Positions 7,764 to 17,394 of a DNA stretch of 64,000 nucleotides are shown here, in pieces (the first letter of the stretch is position 1; every line of letters begins with the position of its first letter). Under the pieces are notes generated by a model that had not been told where the DNA came from, ran no database searches, and saw nothing but the letters and a program-made list of their open reading frames with translations. The stretch covers positions 82,262-146,261 of the forward strand of contig JADJOD010000023.1 in the NCBI GenBank assembly GCA_016713985.1, in the 5' to 3' direction. The stretch is from Lewinellaceae bacterium (lineage in GTDB: Bacteria; Bacteroidota; Bacteroidia; Chitinophagales; Saprospiraceae). The translations under genes were made by a program, and so were the position numbers.

Positions 7764-8825
7764 TTAATGCGTATCTAAGTAAACGATGATCGAAGTGGCG
7801 ATGGAGGCAATTGGTCCGCCTAATTCGAACGCGATAGCGTCGGCCCACACCCATTCCGGTATTTGTGCCGGCTCCGGAACGCCCGATCCGCCGGCTGAAA
7901 CAGACTTCCAGTACCAGTAGTAGCGGCTGTATTTCAGCACGGAAAGTGTAGAAAGCACCATTTTGGGATCGTCTAACTGGGTGTCGCTTGCCAGGTTGTT
8001 TTCAAAGTTGGTCATCACTTCGACGAAGTGGCTCAGTTCTTCCGGTGAAGAGACCGGCATGTGTGCAACCTCATCCATGATCGGGCGCAGCGCCTTTTTA
8101 TCGTTTTCGCTGAGGCGCGTTTCGTTCTGACGGGCGGCGAAGTCGGCGTAGTTGCGGCGCAGTTCGAGCGCTTGCACCTTTTTCTGTTCTTCTTTCGAAA
8201 TCTGTACGCCTGATTCATCCAGGAACTGGATCGTTTTGTCGAGCACGAATTGGCGGATGGCTTCTTTGTGGCCGTTCATTTGTTTGATAACACCTTTATT
8301 TTCAGGGCTTAAGATCACCTGCATGGCTAAGTTATGCAATTGGCCGATGTTGTCCTGCGGGTTGTTCGGGTTGACCAGCGGGGCTACGGGTTGTGCAAAT
8401 TCCGGCGAAAAAGTAACGGTTTTTCCCGTTGGGGAATCGTTCAAGGGATAAAAACCGGCCGGGATCACCTGTTCCTTGATACCCAGCGCTTCGGCGGTGG
8501 CAGCGTCTACGGTATAGTCGGCAGTCAGGGGGAAATAGTCGCCGAAATACCGGTCTGCCTGTTCGCCATCGCTCAGTTGCAGGGCAAGCGCATTTTGGCT
8601 GGCTAAAACATCGCCCCAGCCGATCCAGATGCAATTGCTGAAACTGTACATACATCCAAATTGGGTGGAGGTGCCGAAATGGATAATGATGCGGTTGCCG
8701 GCGGGGATGGAAGGGAAGGTGTCGGCGACGGGTTGCGCGATTTCCGTTTCACTTTTGGTGCAGGAAACTGCGGCGATGCAAAGAGCGATGAGTGCGAGAG
8801 CGGAAGAAAAAGTGATGTTTTTCAT
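7764..8825 (-). CDS. Lipoprotein with glycine-rich hydrophobic C-terminal tail, unknown function
   Basis: I do not recognise the family of this 353-residue protein. The signal ends in a lipobox with Cys at residue 22 (IAAVSC). Residues about 45-110 are rich in aromatic residues and Cys (GCMYSFSNCIWIGWGD). Residues 150-300 are helical and charged. The last 30 residues are hydrophobic and contain a double glycine (AFELGGPIASIATS), so the tail could insert in a membrane or form a glycine zipper. It is monocistronic as far as the window shows, with 174 bases to the small nucleotidyltransferase partner gene downstream. Similar glycine-rich tails occur in other unnamed exported Bacteroidota proteins, but I cannot assign a role. 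Confidence 0.65.
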   Translation of the reverse strand: MKNITFSSALALIALCIAAVSCTKSETEIAQPVADTFPSIPAGNRIIIHFGTSTQFGCMYSFSNCIWIGWGDVLASQNALALQLSDGEQADRYFGDYFPLTADYTVDAATAEALGIKEQVIPAGFYPLNDSPTGKTVTFSPEFAQPVAPLVNPNNPQDNIGQLHNLAMQVILSPENKGVIKQMNGHKEAIRQFVLDKTIQFLDESGVQISKEEQKKVQALELRRNYADFAARQNETRLSENDKKALRPIMDEVAHMPVSSPEELSHFVEVMTNFENNLASDTQLDDPKMVLSTLSVLKYSRYYWYWKSVSAGGSGVPEPAQIPEWVWADAIAFELGGPIASIATSIIVYLDTH

Positions 8826-9038
8826 GATAAAAATTTTTTCAAATTGAAGTTCGACGTTGCCTACTCGTTTCTGCGGATTTTCGGCTTTTTCCGTAAGGCG
8901 CCTTCCTGTTGTTCAAAAAGGCTTTGTTTCAGGCGCTTGTTCGTGTTTTTCAAGCGCCTTATATCCTTACATCGGGATCTGTGGAAAACCTTACCCTGGT
9001 TTTGAAAATTTTTTAAAAAAATATCGCGTTTAACTGAA

Positions 9039-9689
9039 ATGAAACCCTTGCTCTTTACACTGACCATCTTTTTCTGCCGCTTCGTGGCAGCACAGGACGT
9101 GACTTTTACCGCCAACAATTGTATCTCCGGCCAGCAGGAACGGGGAAGTATAGAATTCAGGATCGACACCACGTACCATAAAGGGCCGTTTTTGGTTCAA
9201 TTTGAATATCCGGACGGAAGAATTGACACGATGCAAAACTTTACGGAGCCATTTCATAGATACAAAGACCTGCCGCCGGGGCGATATTATATTGATATTC
9301 AATGTTGTGCGACATGTTCTGCCAGCGGCTGCATTGACGTGCTGAATTACAAACAAATGCTTTCGGGCGAGGTCTCCGTTTTGTGGGCAAGCGCCCGGAC
9401 GCCTCCGGATACGGACTCCACGGCCATATTACTCGTGTGCACGGAGGTAGAAGAAGAGGAAGAAATCGTTTGCAGCGCCGTTTTTTTGCTGTATACCCCG
9501 CCGGGTATGCAGCATTTGCCGATCCGGGGTATGATTGAAAAAGCCCTGGCTTCCATACCCGAAATCCGCCGGAACGGCTACCTGGAAGAATACCGGGAAA
9601 CCGATCCGGACGTCTGGTTAGCGGACCCGTTCAAGATGTTATTCCGCTTCGACGCAAACGGTCGGATCAAGTGGGCTTATTCGCAGTAA
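9039..9689 (+). CDS. Exported protein of unknown function
   Basis: A 216-residue protein with a signal peptide (LLFTLTIFFCRFVAAQ, cut after AQ). Residues 20-115 look like a single beta-sandwich containing paired cysteines (IQCCATCSASGCID), possibly forming disulfides in the periplasm. An acidic run EVEEEEEIVCS follows near residue 140, then a helical C-terminal part ending RFDANGRIKWAYSQ. That ending resembles the closing strands of TonB-type or beta-rich cell-surface proteins, but this is not firm. It is divergent from the lipoprotein at 7764-8825. No family was recognised. Confidence 0.65.
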   Translation: MKPLLFTLTIFFCRFVAAQDVTFTANNCISGQQERGSIEFRIDTTYHKGPFLVQFEYPDGRIDTMQNFTEPFHRYKDLPPGRYYIDIQCCATCSASGCIDVLNYKQMLSGEVSVLWASARTPPDTDSTAILLVCTEVEEEEEIVCSAVFLLYTPPGMQHLPIRGMIEKALASIPEIRRNGYLEEYRETDPDVWLADPFKMLFRFDANGRIKWAYSQ

Positions 9690-9875
9690 GTACGTTATAT
9701 GTTGTAAAAACCGGGACGCAAGATAACCGGAGCGTTTTTTATTTCCCGGACAGAATACCCGGCGGCCCCGGATAAGCATGGGAATAAATTTTGATCGCAT
9801 TACTTTTATGCCGTGCCAATCGCAGGGCATTTATTTTCATACCCGGCAGTTTGCCGGGATAAAAAGCCGATCGTT

Positions 9876-10670
9876 ATGTTTCTCATCATCACCGGAGCGA
9901 TCGCAGGGATTGCTTTTTTCATGACCGCCATGGCCGCATTCATCGGCGGCGTCATTTGGCTCATGCGCAAAAGGGATGCCCAGCGTCGCGCCGAATTACA
10001 GCAACTGGCCACAGATTTTGACTTGTCGTATTCGGAAAAAGACGGTTACGGCCTGGTCGCCCAACTGCGCCACCTCGATTTGTTTCGTTATTCCGGGCGG
10101 CGGCGCTGGGCGCGCAACGGAAAGGTATACAACGTGATGCGCGGGCATATCGGCGAAACGGAGGTTTTCCTGTTCGACTATTCGTACATGGTGCATACCG
10201 GCAAAAGTTCGCACGAAGTGCGGCAAACGGTATTTTTTGCCAACGACAAAAACTGGTATTTGCCCAATTTTAAATTAAAACCCGAAACCTGGTGGCACAA
10301 AGTGATGGCCAAAATCGGCGCTATGCGGGACATCAATTTTCCCGAAAGTCCCGATTTTTCCCGCAAATTCTGGCTCACGGGCGAACTGGAAGAACTGATC
10401 CGCAAACAATTCGGCCCCGACGTGCAGGAATTGCTGAAAGAACGCCCACCCCTTCACCTGGAAGGCAACAATTACTACCTGATCGCGTACAAACCGGGAA
10501 AACAACTGAATGCCGACGAAACGCGGGTCTTTTTTGAACATTGCAGCCGGCTTACGACACTTTTGAAGACAAAAAAGCCAGTGGAACTGCTCGAACTCGC
10601 CGATTTAAAAAAAGAAGCCCCCCCGGAAGCGCTGGAAGCGCCCGAAATGCCGGAGAAAAAAACCGGCTAA
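9876..10670 (+). CDS. Single-pass membrane protein of unknown function
   Basis: A 264-residue protein. It starts with one strongly hydrophobic segment (LIITGAIAGIAFFMTAMAAF, residues 3-22), continued by IGGVIWLMRKRD. A cytoplasmic mixed alpha/beta domain follows (FDLSYSEKDGYGLVAQLRHL, VFLFDYSYMVHTGKSSHEVR), and the protein ends in a Lys/Pro-rich tail. The arrangement resembles conserved unnamed bacterial proteins of about 250 residues in which a membrane anchor precedes a DUF3137-like domain. I used the ATG at 9876 because the membrane segment begins there; an upstream in-frame start at 9813 adds 21 residues without clear function. It is convergent with the response regulator, whose stop is two bases away. 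Confidence 0.7.
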   Translation: MFLIITGAIAGIAFFMTAMAAFIGGVIWLMRKRDAQRRAELQQLATDFDLSYSEKDGYGLVAQLRHLDLFRYSGRRRWARNGKVYNVMRGHIGETEVFLFDYSYMVHTGKSSHEVRQTVFFANDKNWYLPNFKLKPETWWHKVMAKIGAMRDINFPESPDFSRKFWLTGELEELIRKQFGPDVQELLKERPPLHLEGNNYYLIAYKPGKQLNADETRVFFEHCSRLTTLLKTKKPVELLELADLKKEAPPEALEAPEMPEKKTG

Positions 10671-10671
10671 A

Positions 10672-11325
10672 TCAGGCTTTTTCGTCGATCCACCCCTCTT
10701 TCATCGCCTTCAGGATGGCTTCGGTTTTTGAGTTCACCTGCAATTTGTCGTATACGTTGCGGATGTGCGTGCGCACCGTATCGATGCTGATATTGAGTTC
10801 GTCGGCGATCAGTTTGTAACTGTAACCTTTCATCAACCCTTTTAAAATATCGTTTTCGCGGCCCGAAAGCAGGTGATCTGCCGGGTGCGATTTGGGCGGC
10901 TGCTGAAAGTACTGCAATACCTTGCGCGCCACGCTGGAGGTCATGGGCGAACCTCCGCGGTATACGTCAAACACCGCCTGGATGATCTCCGCGGGAGGGG
11001 TGTTTTTGAGCAAATAACCGCCGGCACCGCTGCGTACGGCCTGGAAAATGCGCTCGTCGTCGTCAAACACCGTTTGCATAATCACCTGGGTTTTGGGATA
11101 CAACGATTTGATGATCGGCAGGGCTTCGAGGCCCGACATACCCGGCATATTGATGTCGAGCAACACCACGTCAGGCATATAGGCGTGCAGCTCGGATTTG
11201 AGGTTGTTTACATGCGGAAAAGCGCCGGCCAGTACCAGCCCAGGCGTCGCCTGGAGCAAAAAAGCGATGCCTTCCCGCAGATCGCGGTTATCTTCGTAGA
11301 GCAGAACTTTTACCGGATTTTCCAT
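10672..11325 (-). CDS. NarL/FixJ-family response regulator
   Basis: A 217-residue transcription regulator. The receiver domain (residues 1-120) has the acidic pair in LLYEDNRDLR, the phospho-acceptor Asp in VVLLDINMPGMSGLEALP and the conserved Lys in YLLKNTPP. The C-terminal LuxR-type helix-turn-helix reads LSGRENDILKGLMKGYSYKL, then IADELNISIDTVRTHIRNVY. Phosphorylation by a sensor kinase should promote dimerisation and DNA binding. No kinase gene is adjacent, so its partner is unlinked. It is transcribed away from a 350-base intergenic region. Confidence 0.93.
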   Translation of the reverse strand: MENPVKVLLYEDNRDLREGIAFLLQATPGLVLAGAFPHVNNLKSELHAYMPDVVLLDINMPGMSGLEALPIIKSLYPKTQVIMQTVFDDDERIFQAVRSGAGGYLLKNTPPAEIIQAVFDVYRGGSPMTSSVARKVLQYFQQPPKSHPADHLLSGRENDILKGLMKGYSYKLIADELNISIDTVRTHIRNVYDKLQVNSKTEAILKAMKEGWIDEKA

Positions 11326-11677
11326 AAAACAGGTGTTTTTCTAAAAACAAAGATATGATTTCCGGAGCTTGTGTTGCCATCGCATAAAGGTGTGATTATC
11401 AGACTTCAACCGAACGTGCCTGTTTTTGCCGGTCGGATATAAAATCGTTGCAGAACAGCTTGGAAAGCGACACGCAGGGCCTTGCGGTGCAAAAAGTAAT
11501 CAATTTTTCAAACATTTGACCAAATAATTTGAATTAAAATGTCCTTAGAAGTGCTTGAAACCGTTTAGCCGGAGTCAAAATACTTCCAGGCGCTTTTTTA
11601 AATCCCGGAATACGTCCAGCGCTGAAAACAACCCGTTTTTTTGAATTGGCCGTAATTTTGTCGTCTTCAACCCTGTT
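11326..11677. other. Divergent intergenic region without a gene
   Basis: No convincing open frame or structured RNA was seen. It separates the leftward response-regulator gene from the rightward DUF6498 gene, so it should hold both promoters. It is AT-rich towards the right. Confidence 0.5.
11653..11660 (+). promoter_or_regulatory. Bacteroidota -7 box (TAATTTTG)
   Basis: TAATTTTG matches the Bacteroidota TAnnTTTG -7 consensus and lies 17 bases before the ATG at 11678. A correctly spaced -33 TTG was not evident, so the call rests on the -7 box alone. Confidence 0.4.
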
Positions 11678-12301
11678 ATGACAACATCCCCGATCGTCGA
11701 TTCACCCGTTCGCCCGGCATTTTACCTGCACCCTGTTCTCTGGGCGGTGGTCAACCTGCTGGTAGCGCTATACGGCATCATTTTGAAAGGCTGGAATTTG
11801 CAACCCATCGTATTCCTGTTCTGGATGGAAGTGATTTTTAATATCATATCGGCTTTGGTCCGGGTTGCAGGCGCGCTCGACAGCCGGCCGTTTTGGCAAA
11901 CCTTCGGGCAAAAACTGTTTTTCCTGCTCGGCGGCGGGGCGTTGGGTATCGCCTTTATCCTGCTGACCGTGACTTTTACCTATAAAGTGTTCGACGGCGG
12001 GTTTAACTCGGAAGGTTTTGCCGGCATTCAATACCAGGTTTACATTTTAGCGCTCAATTACGGGGTGGCGTTGTTGCTGCACTATTTTTTCAACGGCCGC
12101 TACCGAACGGCCAGCCCTGCCGGCGAGCTGATGCCGGCTTTTGTGTATCTGTTGGTCCTTCTGGCTATTATTATGGTCATCACCCAGCATCTGCTGCCCA
12201 AATTTCCCGGCGCTGACCACGTCCTTTGGACGGGCCTGGCCGTGGTGGGCGTCAAGTTTGCGGTGGATTGGGTGAAAGTGGTTGTGAGTCGTAAGCCGTA
12301 A
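11678..12301 (+). CDS. DUF6498-like integral membrane protein
   Basis: A 207-residue protein with about six membrane segments (for example LWAVVNLLVALYGIIL, FLLGGGALGIAFILLTVTF, YILALNYGVALLLHYFF, YLLVLLAIIMVITQHLL). The motif PIVFLFWMEVIFN in the second segment and the spacing fit DUF6498 proteins, whose function is unknown. The last residues VSRKP and the stop codon are encoded by the first copies of the short-word repeat that follows, so the original C-terminus may have been slightly different. It stands alone and is convergent with the serine hydrolase. Confidence 0.65.
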   Translation: MTTSPIVDSPVRPAFYLHPVLWAVVNLLVALYGIILKGWNLQPIVFLFWMEVIFNIISALVRVAGALDSRPFWQTFGQKLFFLLGGGALGIAFILLTVTFTYKVFDGGFNSEGFAGIQYQVYILALNYGVALLLHYFFNGRYRTASPAGELMPAFVYLLVLLAIIMVITQHLLPKFPGADHVLWTGLAVVGVKFAVDWVKVVVSRKP

Positions 12302-12308
12302 GTCGTAA

Positions 12309-12366
12309 GTCGTGAGTCTTGAGTCGTGAGTCGCGCACTTACGACTCACGACTCAAGACTCACGAC
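12309..12366. repeat. Mirrored short-word repeat between convergent genes
   Basis: Arms of 25 bases at 12309-12333 and 12342-12366 are exact reverse complements around an eight-base loop. They are built of iterated GTCGTGA/GTCTTGA words, and looser copies extend left to about 12283. The position between two converging genes suits a bidirectional terminator. Confidence 0.85.
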
Positions 12367-12374
12367 TCACAACT

Positions 12375-14483
12375 CTATTCCTCCCTTTTTGCCCGAAACA
12401 CCCCTTCCGGCTGGATAAACGATACGCCGGTTGCTTTGCCTTTGTCATCCAGGTGAAATTCCACGCTGTAGCCGTTCAGGTCCTTGAGTTTGAATTCCGT
12501 GCCCTGAAACGGTTCGAGGGTATAGGTCGGTTGTCCGGCGAGTTTGGCGTAGAGGGTGGTATTGCGCAGTTCAAACGTGACCGGCGAATCGCCCTCATCG
12601 AGTTTGTAATTGCCGGAGAGCGTTTTTAAAAAGACCGGGTCGGAAAGGCGGCGCGGCGCGGTTTTTTTAAAAACCATATCCGCCGAAAGCGGGTCGAGTA
12701 CGGAACTCAACTGGTAAACCACACCGTTCTGGTCGGTTTGAAAATTCAACATCATGCTGATATCCAGTGTTTTATCTTCTACGCGATACACATCGTAATG
12801 CCAGTGCTCCATGGGCAGATCGAACGTATTAAATATCATGCGTAGGCCTTTGGCGTCCTGCCGGATCTCGATTATTCCGTAACCGGGATGTTCATATTCG
12901 CCGGCGTACGCTTCCGGCGCATGGCCCGGCCGGGTACCGGCGATACGTTTGGGTTCCGGTTTTTTATCCTCTTTTTTCTCTTCCTCTTTTTGCTCGCCCT
13001 CGCTATACGTGCGGGCGTACCAGTCGGTCGGTTCCAGGTTCAGGATCATGTCCGTGGCATAACGCGCCAGCACGGTCGGTACACCCGCGCCATCCTGATT
13101 GGCAAGAATGACCAGCCCGAAATCCTTTTCCGGCACGAGATACACCAGTGCGCTGAATCCGTCGATGTTGCCGCCGTGTTCCACGACCCGGAGCCCCTTA
13201 TGGCGATGTACAAACCAGCCCATAGCATAGGAAGGGTCCGTCAGTTCCGGGTTTTTAGCGGCTCCCAAAGCATTCATCAACATTTGCGGGGTGTGAAGGC
13301 GGGTTATTTCTGCGGCACTGATGACCTGATTATCACCCGTTTTTCCTTCGTTCAGGTGCAGTTTTACCCATTGGAGCATGTCATTTACCGTAGAATTGAT
13401 GCTGCCGGCCGGGCCGACGGCGTCGATATTGCGGTATTCCAGCCGGATATTTTCTTTTTGGTCTTTTGTGCGGTAGCCGGTGGCCGCGTCTTTTGAAAGC
13501 GCCATGTCTTTCACCGAAAAATTGGAGGTGTTCATGCCCAGGGGTTGAAAAATCCGGGTTTTTACAAACTCCTCCCAGGTGTTGCCCGAGATACGTTCGG
13601 TCAGGTAGCCGGCGGTCATGAACATCAGGTTGTTGTATTGCCAGGTGGTGCGCAGGCTTTTGTTCGGAGGCAGATATCGCAGGCGATCGAATATTTCCTT
13701 TCTGGAAAAAGTGGAGCCATACCACACCAGGTCGTGGCGCGGCAGGCCGGAGCGGTGGCAAACCAGGTCGACAGGGGTGATCTCGCGTGTTGCAAAATCA
13801 TCGTAAAGTTTAAAATCGGGCAGATAAGTGACCACAGGTTTTTCCCAATCCAATTGCCCTTTGTCCGCCAAAATAGCCAGGCAGGCGGCTGTAAATGCCT
13901 TGGAACTGGAGCCGATGGCAAATTGGGTATTGGGCGTTACCGGCCATTTTTTATCCAGATCGCGGTAACCGAATCCTTCAGCCAGCATCACCTTGCCGTC
14001 CTTTACGATGCCAAATCCGAGGCCGGGCGTCAGGCGTTTTTGGCGAAGTGAATCGGCGAGCTGCCGAAGCGCAGCCACGGCATCCTGCAGGCGTTTTTCT
14101 TCGGCGATTTTTTGGGCGGCGCTTTCGCGGGTGAGTTTCATGGGAAACGACTGCCCGCCCTGGGTGAAGGTGCCGTCTAATTTTTCCGCCTTTTCGTCAA
14201 AATTACCTGAAAAAGAAGCATTTGCAGGTACTTCAGGGAGTTTGAAACTCATTTTTAGCCCCTCTACTTTCAGGTCGGCGAGTTTCATGTCTTGGGTATT
14301 CTGTACCGGAATATCGAGGTCGCCGACCCATTGGCCGTCCACTTTACTGAGGTCTATCGACAGTTCGAGGTTCATGCCGGGCAATTCGATAGCACCTTTC
14401 CATCTGCCGGAATAATCGGTTTGGCCGGTGACGGCCGAGGTACTGACTAAGAAGGCAATGAAAAGGAAAAATACTTTTTTCAT
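12375..14483 (-). CDS. Serine hydrolase, class C beta-lactamase/DD-peptidase fold
   Basis: A 702-residue exported protein. It has a signal peptide to about residue 20, then a beta-rich N-terminal domain (YSGRWKGAIELPG, residues 23-120). The penicillin-binding-protein-like hydrolase domain spans about 140-490. Catalytic motifs are the SxxK box IGSSSKAFTAA with nucleophile Ser192 and Lys195, the YxN box in WQYNNLMFMTAGY, and the HGG box in VVEHGGNIDGFSAL. The C-terminal part after a charged linker (EGEQKEEEKKEDKKPEPKR) resembles the DUF3471-like beta domain often fused to this family. Substrates may be D-amino peptides or esters; true beta-lactamase activity is not implied. It is monocistronic in view. 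Confidence 0.88.
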   Translation of the reverse strand: MKKVFFLFIAFLVSTSAVTGQTDYSGRWKGAIELPGMNLELSIDLSKVDGQWVGDLDIPVQNTQDMKLADLKVEGLKMSFKLPEVPANASFSGNFDEKAEKLDGTFTQGGQSFPMKLTRESAAQKIAEEKRLQDAVAALRQLADSLRQKRLTPGLGFGIVKDGKVMLAEGFGYRDLDKKWPVTPNTQFAIGSSSKAFTAACLAILADKGQLDWEKPVVTYLPDFKLYDDFATREITPVDLVCHRSGLPRHDLVWYGSTFSRKEIFDRLRYLPPNKSLRTTWQYNNLMFMTAGYLTERISGNTWEEFVKTRIFQPLGMNTSNFSVKDMALSKDAATGYRTKDQKENIRLEYRNIDAVGPAGSINSTVNDMLQWVKLHLNEGKTGDNQVISAAEITRLHTPQMLMNALGAAKNPELTDPSYAMGWFVHRHKGLRVVEHGGNIDGFSALVYLVPEKDFGLVILANQDGAGVPTVLARYATDMILNLEPTDWYARTYSEGEQKEEEKKEDKKPEPKRIAGTRPGHAPEAYAGEYEHPGYGIIEIRQDAKGLRMIFNTFDLPMEHWHYDVYRVEDKTLDISMMLNFQTDQNGVVYQLSSVLDPLSADMVFKKTAPRRLSDPVFLKTLSGNYKLDEGDSPVTFELRNTTLYAKLAGQPTYTLEPFQGTEFKLKDLNGYSVEFHLDDKGKATGVSFIQPEGVFRAKREE

Positions 14484-14628
14484 GATTTGCAGTTTTGGTG
14501 AAGGATTGTGGTGGCAAACACGACCAAATGTGTGGAAACATACAAAACCCGCGTCAGTTTCTTCGACCGGGGGAGGAAATTTCCGGATGGTTAAAAATAA
14601 AAAGAGCCACTCCGGGAGGGAATGACTC

Positions 14629-17346
14629 TTAAAAAATATGTGGAACGGCGTTATTGCTGCCGTCGTTCGTCTTTGTTGTCGCCCGGCTTCTTTTTATCCT
14701 TGTCGTCTTTGGTTTTGTCTTTTTCTTCTTCGGGTTTATGGCCGAACAATCGTTTGAACAAACCAGGTTTTTGTCTTTTTCCTCCTCTTTGTCTGCGGGT
14801 AATTCTTCCGGATTTGCCCCGCCGCCTTCTCCGCCGGGTGGCTCGGGCAACATGCTGTTGCCGGTTTTCACCGGTTTGGTATACATGGCGATCATAGAAT
14901 CCCGCATCACCGAATCCTGGGTATTGATCAGGGTATTGAAGGAATCCGGGGCGATGCTCACCCAGGGGTAACAACCTACGGCGGAGAGCACTTCGGGTTT
15001 CGGTGTGGGAAATTTTTCGGTAAGCAGGCGGCCTAACTTCTTGTCGTTGGCCACTTTATGCCAAAACCACGCCACAATAGGCAAAGCCATCGCCGAGCCC
15101 TGCCCCAGCGACATGGAACGGAATCGCACGGCGGGGCTTTCTGCGCCCACCCAGGCGCCTGTGACTAATTGTGGGTTAAAACAGACAAACCAGCCGTCCG
15201 ACTGATTTTGTGTGGTGCCCGTTTTGCCGGCAAAATCGCCCTGTATGCCGTAGCCGTAGCGCAGGCGGGAACCCGTGCCGTGGTCGATAACATTTTGGAG
15301 CATTTTGGTCATGATAGCGGCCTGGTTGGGGGTCATGGCCGCCACATGCGGGCCGAAATCGGGATTGGACGCCAACTCCGCTTTGTAGTCGTACACCACT
15401 TCGGCGTTGCGGTTCATCACTTTCAGCACGGTGATCGGGTCGGGGCGGACGCCGGCGTTGGCGATGGTGCCGTACACCTTCATCATATCGTACAAATTGA
15501 TATCCGCGGCACCGAGGCTGATGCCATATTCGCGGGGCAATCTGGACGTAACGCCCATTTTTTGGGCCAGGTCGATGGTTTTTTGAATGCCCACTTTTTC
15601 GATCAGCTGGGCGGCCACCACGTTTACGGAGCGGGTAAGCGCACCGGCCATGGAATACCAGCCGCCATATCGCTCGTCGGCGTTGTGCGGCTCCCAGTCA
15701 ACGATTTTTTTAATTTCATTGGGGAAATAATCGCAGGGCCGGATGCTATCCTGCAGGGCCGCCGCGTACACGATGGGTTTGAACGTGGAGCCCACTTGCC
15801 GGCGGCTGAGGTTGTGGTCGAATTTAAAATGTTTAAAATTGATGCCGCCCACCCAGGCCCTGACGTAGCCATTGCGGTGGTCCATGGCCATAAAACCACA
15901 ATTGAGCAGGCAGAAATAATATCGCACCGAGTCGATCGGGCTCATGGTGGTATCCACGTCGGCGCCGCCTTTGTTCCAGCCGAATACGGTCATCCGCACC
16001 GGTTCTTCAAAGTTTTTCAACGCCTGCTCCTCGCTCATGCCCGCTTCCTTCAGGGCGTCCCAGCGGGCGCTCGATTTCAGTTGCTGGTCGATCCATTTGT
16101 CATCGCCCCAGGGTTTTTCCTTCTTGTAGTTCTTCCAGTGCTGGTTGAACTGCTTTTGCAACTCCTGCATCTGTTTGTACACCGCCTCTTCCGCGTATTG
16201 TTGCATTTTGCTGTGCAGGGTGGTGTATATCTTCAGCCCGTCGGTGTACAGGTTGTATTTTTCTTCGTCGTCTTTGCGGTATTTTTCGAGAATTTTGGGC
16301 ATCACATCCGTCCGAAGGTATTCGCGGAAGTAAGTGCCGAGACCGTCGTTGTTGCTGTCTACGTTGTACCGTTTGGCGCCGACGGGTTTTACACTCAGTT
16401 TGTCGTACTCTTCACGGGTCAGGTGGCCGTTTTTGACCATTTGTATCAACACCACGTTGCGGCGTTTTTGCGCGTTGTTGGGGTTGCGCACCGGGTTGTA
16501 AAACGTCGTGGCCTTGAGCATACCGACCAGCATGGCTGCCTGGTCGACGGAAAGGTCTTTGGGTTTTTTATTAAAATACTGCCGCGAGGCGACGCTGATC
16601 CCGAATACGTCGCCGCCGAAGGGCACGGTGTTCAGGTAAAGGTTCAGCAGCTCCTGTTTGGTATATACGTGCTCCAGTTTTACGGAGATGAAATTCTCGC
16701 GTATTTTATTGATAATCAGGCTTAAACCGGGGATTTTATAATTTTTCCGGGGGTACAGGTTTTTGGCCAATTGCTGGCCCAGCGTGGAGCCGCCGCCCAG
16801 CCCTTCACCCGACAACAACCCATAACCCACACGCATCCAGCTCTGAAGGTCGATGCCGCTGTGTTCCAGAAAACGTTTGTCTTCCGTAGCGATCAGGGCA
16901 TTAATAATGTACGGCGACACATTTTCAATTGAAATGGTCGTGCGGTTTTCGATATAAAACTTGCCGATAAGGACGCTGTCGACGGTATAAATTTCCGTCG
17001 AGTTGGCGGTTTCGATGTTTTTCAATTCATCGTACGACGGCAATCTGCCGAACAAACCGATCCATACGCCGAAAATGAGGAAAAGCAGAAAATAAAAGCC
17101 CCATTTGATCACCCGGCCGGTCCAACTGAGGATACCACCCGCCGTCGGGAAACGCTGGCGGAAGTTGGCCCAATAACGCCGGACCGGTTCGGTGAGCCGG
17201 GCCCAGGCATTGGTGACCGGCGCCAGAAACGCCCTGGCGGGCGCCGTGACTTCCAACCACTTTGCACGCGCCGGCGCCGTGAAACGAACAATCGTTTCGC
17301 GGGCGGATTGGAGACTATTATTCAGAGACTTCAAAAAATCGCGCAT
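14629..17346 (-). CDS. Bifunctional class A penicillin-binding protein (transglycosylase/transpeptidase)
   Basis: A 905-residue peptidoglycan synthase. One membrane helix lies at about 79-98 after a basic cytoplasmic tail with repeated TAPARAKW/TAPARAF words. The GT51 transglycosylase domain carries the catalytic Glu155 in LIATEDKRFLEHSGID and the GGGSTLGQQLAKNLYPRK motif. The transpeptidase domain has the SxxK nucleophile in GSTFKPIVYAAAL, SVN in LTRSVNVVAAQ and the KTGTTQNQSDGWF box. The C-terminal 80 residues are Pro/Glu/Lys-rich with a polybasic run (KKKKTKPKTTRIKRSR), probably disordered. It polymerises lipid II and cross-links stems in the periplasm. Length and motif order match PBP1a-type proteins of Bacteroidota. 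Confidence 0.96.
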   Translation of the reverse strand: MRDFLKSLNNSLQSARETIVRFTAPARAKWLEVTAPARAFLAPVTNAWARLTEPVRRYWANFRQRFPTAGGILSWTGRVIKWGFYFLLFLIFGVWIGLFGRLPSYDELKNIETANSTEIYTVDSVLIGKFYIENRTTISIENVSPYIINALIATEDKRFLEHSGIDLQSWMRVGYGLLSGEGLGGGSTLGQQLAKNLYPRKNYKIPGLSLIINKIRENFISVKLEHVYTKQELLNLYLNTVPFGGDVFGISVASRQYFNKKPKDLSVDQAAMLVGMLKATTFYNPVRNPNNAQKRRNVVLIQMVKNGHLTREEYDKLSVKPVGAKRYNVDSNNDGLGTYFREYLRTDVMPKILEKYRKDDEEKYNLYTDGLKIYTTLHSKMQQYAEEAVYKQMQELQKQFNQHWKNYKKEKPWGDDKWIDQQLKSSARWDALKEAGMSEEQALKNFEEPVRMTVFGWNKGGADVDTTMSPIDSVRYYFCLLNCGFMAMDHRNGYVRAWVGGINFKHFKFDHNLSRRQVGSTFKPIVYAAALQDSIRPCDYFPNEIKKIVDWEPHNADERYGGWYSMAGALTRSVNVVAAQLIEKVGIQKTIDLAQKMGVTSRLPREYGISLGAADINLYDMMKVYGTIANAGVRPDPITVLKVMNRNAEVVYDYKAELASNPDFGPHVAAMTPNQAAIMTKMLQNVIDHGTGSRLRYGYGIQGDFAGKTGTTQNQSDGWFVCFNPQLVTGAWVGAESPAVRFRSMSLGQGSAMALPIVAWFWHKVANDKKLGRLLTEKFPTPKPEVLSAVGCYPWVSIAPDSFNTLINTQDSVMRDSMIAMYTKPVKTGNSMLPEPPGGEGGGANPEELPADKEEEKDKNLVCSNDCSAINPKKKKTKPKTTRIKRSRATTKTNDGSNNAVPHIF

Positions 17347-17394
17347 AAAACATTCCCAAAAGAGTGCGCGAAGGTATCAAAAATTAGCGGTGAT

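Noticed and set aside
15169..16725. A 518-codon plus-strand frame opposite the penicillin-binding protein
   Set aside because: Composition is His/Val/Phe-rich, as expected for an antisense frame, and the minus-strand gene has all class A PBP motifs.
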